From: Theristus sp. LFF4_11 | Taxonomy: Eukaryota; Nematoda; Chromadorea; Monhysterida; Xyalidae | Direction: 5' to 3' | NCBI GenBank assembly: GCA_030248135.1 | Contig: JASANC010005767.1 | Location: forward strand, 25,061-89,060 | Length of the DNA: 64,000 nucleotides | Part shown: piece by piece, positions 56,464 through 64,000 of the stretch | How positions within the stretch are numbered: position 1 is the stretch's first letter | How the letters are laid out: the number at the start of each line of letters is the position of its first letter | The notes under the pieces: generated by a model | Told to the model about the DNA's origin: nothing | Database searches by the model: none | What the model saw: the letters and a program-made list of their open reading frames with translations, nothing else | Translations under genes and position numbers: made by a program

Positions 56464-56735
56464 ATGCACACGCCCCACCCCACCCATGAGATTTTTTCGC
56501 TCAAATTTTAAAGGAAAAACGCTAAATTTTGCTGCAAAATCTTTGAAATTACAATGAAGAATGTCAAGTTATCATATCTTTAGCTTATATTATGGACTTT
56601 AAACACAAAAAATCATGATTTTTGAGCAAAAATTCGTGATTTTTGGCCTTTGGGTGGTCCGAGAAAATTTTTGGGGGTGTCACTGTTACTTAGGTCCATG
56701 TGGGGGGGGGGGGCGGGGGGGTGGACTTTGCTCGT
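56464..56735. repeat. G-tract repeat with AT-rich core, inverted relative to 43,440-43,910
   Basis: CGCTAAATTTTGCTGCAAAA, GAAATTACAATGAAGAATG and AAATCATGATTTTTGAGC are the inverse of the core at 43690-43850. G tract at 56701-56720. Confidence 0.7.
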
Positions 56736-57108
56736 CGATCTTTGACCTGAAAGCAGACTGTCAAAATTGTCAAAAAAACTGCAAATAACTCCACACGAAA
56801 CTCCAGACAAAAAAGCATAATGTCACTTTCTGTGAAAAGTGTCTTGAACGCATTTTCAAATGAAAGTACAATTTTGATGGCCAAAATTTGTTTTTTAGTT
56901 ACCGTAATTAAAAAATTAATTTAAAAAATCCCGTTTAAAAAAAGATTTTTTTAAAGTAAAAAAAACATTTTGAACCCTATAACCGAATGACACAGTCAAT
57001 TGGTGCATGTTTTTGTATTTGCGTTGCAGCGGACTGACTCCGGACGCGGACGGCGGGGCGGGCAGGCTGGCATTTATTAGAGCACTCTGGTGAATGCCAA
57101 TTCGATGA

Positions 57109-57231
57109 ATGCTCAGAATGCCGACTAACAAATGCAGTAGATTCCAGGCGAATCAGTTCAACAAATCGCGATGTCAGCACTGCTTCCGGTCCCGCGACGA
57201 TCACACGCAGGAGGCATTGGACAAAGGCAGG
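57109..57231 (+). CDS. MPRIP: First coding exon of an MPRIP/outspread-like gene
   Basis: 41 codons ending at a GTACGT donor (57232). The core CSRFQANQFNKSRCQHCF matches the conserved N-terminus of myosin phosphatase Rho-interacting protein (M-RIP; outspread in flies), an actin-associated scaffold with pleckstrin homology domains further on. Two in-frame ATGs are possible (57109 and 57118). The rest of the gene would lie to the right of this window, beyond an intron that contains the antisense LTR element. Only this exon supports the call. Confidence 0.6.
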
Positions 57232-57489
57232 GTACGTGATCTGATTCACTCGCTATTATTGAGCTACGGAACGACGATTGAAATGCGCAATGACCAGTTT
57301 CTAAAAATATGCGTCACTTGGGCTGGACCCGTTTATGTTCACGCCTGTTCGTGTTGTCGGTCGGTTAAAACAGGCTGGAAGCGTACCATGGATTTCGGAG
57401 TGTTACGGTGCTGTTGTTAGGTTAGGTCCCTAATAGTTTCGTGTTTACTACGAATAAATTCCGACAGTCCGAATGATTAAGAATTATCT

Positions 57490-57495
57490 TTTATT
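57490..57495 (-). promoter_or_regulatory. Poly(A) signal in LTR
   Basis: AATAAA on the minus strand, about 100 bp downstream of the LTR TATA box. Confidence 0.6.
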
Positions 57496-57589
57496 TCCGT
57501 TTTAACAACTGTCCGCAACAATAGAAAAGGATGAAATAGAATGAAAAACAAAGTGTGTCTTGGGGTTGGTTCCGGTCTCCTTATATAGG

Positions 57590-57600
57590 GTTCCGGTGAC
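57590..57600 (-). promoter_or_regulatory. TATA box in LTR
   Basis: CCCTATATAAGG on the minus strand within the LTR, a good core promoter candidate for the element. Confidence 0.6.
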
Positions 57601-57935
57601 CTTCAACGAAATCTGACGAAATGTTGTTGTGTCTAGCTTCCATTTGCGTCATCACCTTTTTAGGTGATATGATTCATGTGAGGACGTATCTTTTGCATTG
57701 CATTCCTTTAGTTCCAATGTCGTCATGATCTATTTCTGTTTCAGTCACCTGATTATTTGTTTACCCGTTTGTTGATTGTTGTGACTGTTTCCGGAGTCAT
57801 GTGATTGTTTGTTTACATGACTCTTCTACCTGTTTACTTCCTTATTGACGTCATGTTTGCGTTTTTTCTGATTTCTGGAATCTTCTCCATTTTTATCTAA
57901 TGTCTTTAGCTTTAGCTAATTTTAGCTTCGTAACA

Positions 57936-57947
57936 TCCCCCCCTTTT
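57936..57947 (-). other. Polypurine tract
   Basis: AAAAGGGGGGGA on the minus strand, directly before the LTR TG. It would prime plus-strand synthesis. Confidence 0.75.
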
Positions 57948-58363
57948 GGAGGATTTGATTGTCCTCAATCAAAAAGATTCACTAACAACAATTTCCGGAG
58001 TTTTTATTTATTGTGTAGACGGTGTAGGCATCTATAAAAGATAACTTTTCAAGGCACACAATCACGAACACCTAATCACGAAAAATGGTGATACACAATA
58101 GAATGAAAAATAATCACAAAAAATAAAATTTCAACTTGACAGAAAAATTTTTCTCATGACAAATGACACGGAAATGACAAAATATTTCAATTCCTAACAG
58201 GCAAAAAAATTACGATTGAATTAAACCAAATCATTTTTGTTATTGCTTCGTTTTTGTTGCGTTACTTCGCCCAGGCCATCGAATAGTCGAATCGTCCTGC
58301 GAAGTAGAGGGACAATTTAAAGATTAAAAATACTACTGAGGTAACTTGACTATACTCAGTTTG

Positions 58364-61300
58364 TTATATTTTTCTATTTCTCAGATTGTATCGATGTGAA
58401 CGATTCTCTGATTCTGGTTCATTGGCTGTGGTCTCTTGCTTTCGTGTTACCGTATGGGTACACGGCTTCACTTGCTCATAGTGAACAATTTTGGTCGCCC
58501 CATTTTTGATGTCTAACCACAGATTTGGCATGTCAATTTTAATAATCGTATAAGGGCCTTCGTATTTTGGTAATAATTTACGTGTCTTATGTAACGGTTG
58601 TGCAAAAATTTTTAAATAACATAGGTCTCCAGGTTTGAACTCAGGACCGTGCACTTTCTGATTTGTTAACGTTTTCATTTTCTCTTGTTGTTTGTACCAG
58701 TTACCTTGTGCAAAACGCCAAGCTTCTGATAATCTACGTGGCAGCTCAATAGCATAGTTGTCAATGTCTACTAAATATGGATTGTACTCATATCGATAAA
58801 CAGTATCGATGAACAAACGTGGCTCATATCCAAACAATAATCTCATGGGTGAATATTGTGTTGTCTCATGCACACATGTATTGTAAGCAAATGTTACATA
58901 CGGTAAGGCATTTGGCCAATCAGTTTGCTGACTCGAAACGTAAAATGATAATGCTCGCACAATTGTACCATTTGTCCGTTCTGTTAACCCATTTGTGGAA
59001 GGTCTAAAACTAACAGTCTTCAAATGCTCAACTTGTCCAAGCTTGCACACTTCAGTCATCAACTCGGAGCAAAAGTTTGTGCCTCTGTCTGACAGTAACT
59101 GTGATGGCAGCCCAAATACACAAAATACTTTCTCAACTAGAACTCTCGCAGTCTCCTCTGTTGTTAAACTACGCAACGGAACGGTTATACAATATTTTGT
59201 TAGTGCATCAATAACAACCATAAAGTGTCGATACCCTTCTGAACTCAGTGTGATGGGTCCAACCAAGTCCACTCCAATTCTGTCAAATGGCATCCCCACA
59301 ACAGGTAATGGTTGTAGTGGAGCTTTAAGTTTCTTATTAACTCCTTTCCTTCTGTTACACTCGACACAGTTTCTACAAAACGCTGTTATTTGTGCATACA
59401 TTCTTGTCCAATAATATTTCTCTCTAATTTTAAGGAAACATTTGTTGCCAGAAAAATGGCCGCCTGTCAGATCATTATGATATGCACTTATAATCCAATC
59501 CCTTTGAGATTGAGGGGGTACTAGCAAGGCTACTTTGTATCTTTTTGGGTCAATGTAGTTCAACAATTGATCAATTATTTCATATCGGTCTTTTTCGAAA
59601 AGCAATACGCGATCTTTGTTGTCATTTCCAGTTAATTCGCCTTTTTCTAAGAAGCGAATTATGCATGCCAATTCTTCATCTTTTCGTTGTTCTTTGGCTG
59701 TCTCATTGTCTATTTCTCTTTCTAACTCTGTGACAAAACTGTCCACGACATTTGCTTCGTGCACATTTATTCCAACATCTGGAAATGTATCATTTGGTGC
59801 TTCATCAACTGGGTATCGAGATAGACTATCTGCTACTAAGTTTTGTTTACCTGGTTTGTATACTATCTTCAAATCATAAGCTTGCAAGGCTGCTGCCCAT
59901 TTTTGCATTCTTGGCGTTGACATCTTACCTTTCATCAGTGTGACTAATGGTTGGTGATCACTTTCACAAAAAACTTTCTGACCGTAAATGTAATGTTTGA
60001 ATCGTTCAACGCTGAAAACTACTGCAGCAGCTTCTAACTCTATTGGAGGATAATTTCTTTCAGCTGGAGATAGAGTGCGACTTGCAAACGCAATGACTTT
60101 ATGTTTTTTGTCATCTGTTTCTTGTGCCAACACACCTGATAACCCTTGGTAACTTGCATCAGTCATTAAATGAAATGGTCTGTCATACATTGGAGATATC
60201 AGAACTTGATCACCTGTCAGTGCACTTTTTAGTGTCTTCAATGCTTGATCGGCTTCTGCTGTCCATTCAAATTTTTCTTCCTTTTTCAGCATTTTATACA
60301 GTGGGTTTGCAATTATTGAAAAGTTTTTGATAAAAATTCTATAATAATTGGCTAATCCCAAAAAACTTCGCAGTTGTTTTATTGTGGTGATTTTTGGAAA
60401 GTCTTGAATTGCTCGAATTTTTGATTGCGATGGTGAAATGCCTTCTTTTGACAAAGTATGTCCTAAGAATTCAATTTTATTGCGCAAAAATTCACACTTT
60501 CGCAATTTCAACCGCAGGTTGGCTTGTCTTAATTTACACAAAACTTCCTCAAGCACTTCTAAATGTTGTTCAATTGACGATCCTAATACTAACAAGTCGT
60601 CGATGTAAACCCACAAATTTTTACCGACTAAATTTCCCATTATGGCTGTTACTAAACGTTGAAAAACTGGGCCTGCAGGTTTCACTCCCTGTGGCATGAC
60701 TGTCCAACAGTACGTGCCATTGTGTGTTGTGATTGCTAATTTTTCCATTGAGTTAGGGTGTAGTGGCACTTGCCAATAACCCGCTGCCAAATCTAAAGTC
60801 GAGAACCATGCTGCTTGACCACAATTTCTCAATAAATCATCCACATGAGGTAACGGCCATTTGTCACATTTGATAACTTCATTGCATAGTCTGTAATCAC
60901 ATACCATACGATGAGACAATCCACCATTAGGCTTTCTTTTTTCAATAAGGCATATTGGACTGCCCCATTGTGACGCACACTTTTTCAACAACCCATGCTT
61001 TTCTAACTTGGCAACATATTCTTCGATTAGTTCTTGTTTTCTTCGTGGTTCACGGTACGCTTTCTTAAAAACTGGTTTGGCATCGCCTGTGTCAATTTCA
61101 AATCGTACCATGTTACATCTTCCCAAGTCCAAGTCATGCAAGGCAAAACAATCAGAATATGCAGATAACAAGTTACACAACTTTTCTTTGTCTTGATCTG
61201 TTGCGTTCGATCCTGACAAATCTAATTGCATCTTCAATTCTTCCCAGCGGCTTTGTAATGTTTCATTTTCTTTTAACCTTGGTGGCACTTTCTCATTCAT

Positions 61301-62722
61301 GTGAACTGCTGCGACGACATTATCAGTCGATGTTATAAATCCAATAACCATACCTTTATATATTTTTCTAGGTATTACCGAACTGTTCAACACCTTTACA
61401 GGAATGCCCTTACTTTCATCAACTGTCACTAGAGCCTTTGCACAAATCAATCCCGTGCGTTCTTCGAACTCATACGATGGCTCAAACAATCCTATTACTA
61501 ATTTACATGGATATTTCACATCTGTTTTTAACAATTGCTCAACACGTGGCTGTATCCATGTGTCTTCCATTACTATGACAGGCCACTTTCCATCACACGT
61601 TAGATCAGGATCTCCTATTTTAATTTGTTCACCCAAAGCATTTATGAAACCTTTTCCATCCTGATTTATTTTAAATTCCAGTGGTGATAGCTTGTGAAAC
61701 ATCTCATATCCTATCACCACATCATGTTTAGCATCATTCACAACAACAAATAAATGATTTTTAAACTCAAGATTTCCAATCCATAAGTTTAAACGCACTG
61801 TTCCTTCAACTCTCAGATCATGACCAGTCATACTCGTTAGAGACACATCATATGGTTGTATTTCACAACCTATTCGAGCTACTAAATGTTTGCTAATTAA
61901 ACTAACTGTGCAACCTGAGTCCAATAAACCTTTTGACGCTATGCTATTTACATGAACTGGGACTATACATTGAGGTGCCTTTAAACATGCCAAATTATCT
62001 GCATTGTTAACAGAATTTAACCAACTTCGTGGCCACTTACCATGATTTGCACCGTTGGCATCTTTGACTGCGACCATATCCCGGTTTTGGTCGTGCTGAC
62101 GCATCTTGTGCGGACCTAAATTTTGAGCGGCAGGTTCAATTGTGCATGATTCGTCTTGTTTTGAAAATCTTACTCTCATGTCAATTCTTTTCTTCTGTTT
62201 AGGCCACTCACCGTTATTGCCCATTTGATCGTCATCGATCGGCACTTTTTCGTAACCTTCGCTGTCTGCCAGCGTGCCCATGGCACCTAAATTTTGAATA
62301 AATGGCTCAATTTTACATATTTCATTTTCTTTAGAAAAAGTAACTCTCATATCAGCATTGTTGTCCTTATTTCGTCTTTTAAAATACCGTAGTTTTTCAC
62401 GTACACAAGGACATTTGAAAGAAAGAAATATCAGTCCTATCATAATTATTATTACTATAACTATGATTACAATGTTTAAAAGAAATTGAATTGGTCCTCT
62501 AAGCAGGTTGGAAAGACCTGAGCCAATGCTATGAGTTACATCATCAACCGTATCTCCTACCAATTTTACTGAACTTGCGATACCTTTGCTTGCTGACCTA
62601 ATTACGCTTCCTACAATGTTTGGATCAAAAGCCATTTGTTTTGTATAATGTGTCAATGATCGAAGGGGAACTGTATAGTCTGTTATATAGTCTCCTAGAT
62701 GTAAAGTGGTCCGAAGTTCCAT
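58364..62722 (-). CDS. pol: Gypsy-type Pol polyprotein with N-terminal membrane segment
   Basis: Intact 1452-aa ORF from the ATG at 62722; a TGA lies four codons upstream in frame. Residues 79-102 form a long hydrophobic segment followed by a basic, Cys-containing stretch, as in a membrane anchor. A linker with two copies of DMRV.FSK...C.IEP..QNLG (about 123-147 and 180-204) follows. Then: aspartic protease LLDSGCTVSLIS (D268); reverse transcriptase about 540-720 with YIDD at 706-709; RNase H with D855, E897, D922; integrase with H1082/H1089/C1116/C1119 and D1152, D1212, E1248 (D-x35-E); and a GPY-like end KYEGPYTI. It copies RNA to DNA and inserts it. No CCHC knuckle is present. Confidence 0.9.
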   Translation of the reverse strand: MELRTTLHLGDYITDYTVPLRSLTHYTKQMAFDPNIVGSVIRSASKGIASSVKLVGDTVDDVTHSIGSGLSNLLRGPIQFLLNIVIIVIVIIIMIGLIFLSFKCPCVREKLRYFKRRNKDNNADMRVTFSKENEICKIEPFIQNLGAMGTLADSEGYEKVPIDDDQMGNNGEWPKQKKRIDMRVRFSKQDESCTIEPAAQNLGPHKMRQHDQNRDMVAVKDANGANHGKWPRSWLNSVNNADNLACLKAPQCIVPVHVNSIASKGLLDSGCTVSLISKHLVARIGCEIQPYDVSLTSMTGHDLRVEGTVRLNLWIGNLEFKNHLFVVVNDAKHDVVIGYEMFHKLSPLEFKINQDGKGFINALGEQIKIGDPDLTCDGKWPVIVMEDTWIQPRVEQLLKTDVKYPCKLVIGLFEPSYEFEERTGLICAKALVTVDESKGIPVKVLNSSVIPRKIYKGMVIGFITSTDNVVAAVHMNEKVPPRLKENETLQSRWEELKMQLDLSGSNATDQDKEKLCNLLSAYSDCFALHDLDLGRCNMVRFEIDTGDAKPVFKKAYREPRRKQELIEEYVAKLEKHGLLKKCASQWGSPICLIEKRKPNGGLSHRMVCDYRLCNEVIKCDKWPLPHVDDLLRNCGQAAWFSTLDLAAGYWQVPLHPNSMEKLAITTHNGTYCWTVMPQGVKPAGPVFQRLVTAIMGNLVGKNLWVYIDDLLVLGSSIEQHLEVLEEVLCKLRQANLRLKLRKCEFLRNKIEFLGHTLSKEGISPSQSKIRAIQDFPKITTIKQLRSFLGLANYYRIFIKNFSIIANPLYKMLKKEEKFEWTAEADQALKTLKSALTGDQVLISPMYDRPFHLMTDASYQGLSGVLAQETDDKKHKVIAFASRTLSPAERNYPPIELEAAAVVFSVERFKHYIYGQKVFCESDHQPLVTLMKGKMSTPRMQKWAAALQAYDLKIVYKPGKQNLVADSLSRYPVDEAPNDTFPDVGINVHEANVVDSFVTELEREIDNETAKEQRKDEELACIIRFLEKGELTGNDNKDRVLLFEKDRYEIIDQLLNYIDPKRYKVALLVPPQSQRDWIISAYHNDLTGGHFSGNKCFLKIREKYYWTRMYAQITAFCRNCVECNRRKGVNKKLKAPLQPLPVVGMPFDRIGVDLVGPITLSSEGYRHFMVVIDALTKYCITVPLRSLTTEETARVLVEKVFCVFGLPSQLLSDRGTNFCSELMTEVCKLGQVEHLKTVSFRPSTNGLTERTNGTIVRALSFYVSSQQTDWPNALPYVTFAYNTCVHETTQYSPMRLLFGYEPRLFIDTVYRYEYNPYLVDIDNYAIELPRRLSEAWRFAQGNWYKQQEKMKTLTNQKVHGPEFKPGDLCYLKIFAQPLHKTRKLLPKYEGPYTIIKIDMPNLWLDIKNGATKIVHYEQVKPCTHTVTRKQETTANEPESENRSHRYNLRNRKI

Positions 62723-64000
62723 TAGGGTCGATCATACGCTGGGCGTCAAAAACAAATGGCAACCCCCTATTATAAATCATTGGAAGGGCAACATCAGCAA
62801 ACCGAGTCGACCAAGCACAAGCCTTATGATACCAATGGTAGCGTACAATCAGCGTAGGCGATAACCAGCCCGGTAACGAAATACAATTAGTTACAATAAC
62901 AGGTAAGAGTTAGGCATCGGCCACAGGTAGGAGGACATAAATGGACCCCTACTATGGAAATTTCCAATAATTATGACCCACCCAATCAGCAAAATAGTGG
63001 AATCATTCAAAAGAATTGCATGCCATAAGAGGTCCGCTCAACCAGATAAGTAAGAGCAGATTCCACTGCCAATCTGCAATTGGGGCAAAAAAGTCTCAAA
63101 CATAATTTCAGTAATCTTATCGTAAATGAATTGAATTTCATGTTGTGGTCGCCTTGCCTAAAACTTCCGTGTTTTGGCTGCTTGTAGATGAACTATTAAT
63201 GTGATTTGACTCACCCAAGATTGCGATCGAATTCGGGCGTTTCGTCACGTCAGGCGCGATCTGCTGATTGCCACTGGTGCTGTCAATGGCGTCCAACGGC
63301 GCGTTCTGAATAAAATATGCGCTTTTCGTACGATTTACTCTATTACCGCAAAGTTCTATCGACGATGAGTTTTCCAAGATTAAAGCCAACTGTAATTCGT
63401 TGATCACCACATGGCTGCCAGCTATTTTTGCTAAGTATGGACCTTTTCTAATATATTTACATTGAGGTTTATTAATTGCTTCAAAATACGCACTATGTGT
63501 AACGATTGCGCCACCTCCTTTGTATGGCATACCGGTTGTCGCTTAAAATTACAACGGGAAATATCAGCTAAATTGCTCATAAAGTGTTCTCCATTGAAAG
63601 TGAAAATTTTTCCTTTTTGTATAATTAAATTCGAGACTACACTGTCACAATAAGTCGAGCAACAATAAGTAAATTTGAGATGCATAACATTTTTTGGTTG
63701 ACCATGTGTTTTCCTCAAGTTTGAAAATGTAAGGTGCTGCTGATAAATTGGTCATACAAATTTCCGAGTTATGCATGCTGCAGTTCAATACATGACTCAC
63801 TGCCGAGTTACAAAGTTTCTCGTCTACTTGATAATTATCAACTCGCTCACTTATTTTCGATTTTCCGAAAACAATAGATTCGTGTGTTGACACTCTAGTA
63901 GTTTGGTTAATACATTTAAATGCCTGCGCACTGAATGGTTTTGGTCTTGCTATCCAAAGAAATACCTGTTGCGGTCTAACTTCTTGTTTTCTTTCTGGTA
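62723..64000 (-). pseudogene. env: Envelope-glycoprotein-like region, frame-broken, 5' of pol
   Basis: Minus-strand pieces open in different frames: about 64000-63650 (continues off the window), 63718-63550, 63530-63138, and a short piece around 63140-63050. They share a viral-glycoprotein look: spaced cysteines, N-glycosylation sites and a Ser/Thr-rich stretch. Frame changes are needed near 63690 and 63520 and again near 63140; 63050-62740 has stops in all frames. Together with the membrane segment at the start of the downstream ORF they would form ectodomain plus anchor. The assignment to env is by architecture and composition, not by a database match. Confidence 0.5.

Larger units (their letters stand above)
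57415..57935 (-). repeat. 3' LTR of the Gypsy-type element
   Basis: Begins TGTTACGAAGC immediately after a polypurine tract and ends in ...CCTAACA, so TG...CA. It contains a TATA-like box and a poly(A) signal in the proper order. The exact left end (57415 or 57412) is ambiguous because TGTT repeats there; the other LTR is needed to settle it. Confidence 0.7.
57415..64000 (-). mobile_element. Ty3/Gypsy-type LTR retrotransposon (5' end outside window)
   Basis: Components in transcription order on the minus strand: envelope-like remnants (64000-62723), a 1452-aa ORF with membrane segment, protease, reverse transcriptase, RNase H and integrase (62722-58364), about 0.4 kb non-coding, polypurine tract and 3' LTR. 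No gag with zinc knuckles is visible in the window. The 5' LTR and primer binding site are off the right edge. Integrase follows RNase H, as in Ty3/Gypsy. Confidence 0.88.

Noticed and set aside
58819..61664. Plus-strand ORFs opposite pol
   Set aside because: Shadows of the intact pol frame.
59160..62680. The identical octapeptide TVPLRSLT in the pol N-terminus and in the integrase
   Set aside because: The codons differ between the two sites, so it is more likely chance than a duplication.

Overview
The window is animal nuclear DNA. It has intron-rich genes with GT-AG (and some GC-AG) introns, metazoan protein families (an SLC4 bicarbonate transporter, a carnitine palmitoyltransferase 2 relative, and the first exon of a myosin-phosphatase/Rho-interacting-protein relative), and a very heavy load of transposable elements and satellites. 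I cannot name the species. The repeat load, compact exons and CR1-like LINE suggest an invertebrate.

Left part (1-12,702): two head-to-tail paralogues on the minus strand. Copy A (46-2,756, running off the left edge) and copy B (3,866-12,702, complete, 535 aa) share almost every exon boundary and phase. They encode a protein of unknown function built from about 3.5 repeated modules. Introns of copy B are swollen by a foldback element made of CTGGAAAA-type repeats (4,909-5,975) and by a 5.1-kb repeat cluster (6,863-11,980).

12,703-16,380: a 149-bp satellite with nested higher-order structure, then a foldback MITE and a mariner-like MITE. 16,381-26,791: an SLC4-family sodium/bicarbonate transporter gene on the minus strand. 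I could follow its exons in phase through about 27 exons. Several MITEs sit in its introns, and a small MADF-type ORF lies inside its 5' intron.

26,792-45,500: almost entirely repeats. These are a 175-bp satellite, a large palindrome (29,474-32,170), a non-autonomous Helitron (32,866-34,467), G-tract repeats, and a second copy (37,432-40,780) of the composite satellite-plus-TIR block seen at 7,273-11,035, together with small MITEs.

45,508-47,495: a CPT2-like gene on the plus strand with frame disruptions. 50,060-54,300: a nearly intact CR1/L2-type LINE on the minus strand. Its ORF1 and ORF2 lie in one frame separated by a single TAG. 57,109-57,231: an MPRIP/outspread-like first exon on the plus strand. 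57,415-64,000: an antisense Ty3/Gypsy-type LTR retrotransposon running off the right edge. Its long intact pol ORF starts with a membrane segment and is preceded by decayed envelope-glycoprotein-like sequence, so env appears to lie 5' of pol. This gene order is the most unusual thing in the window.
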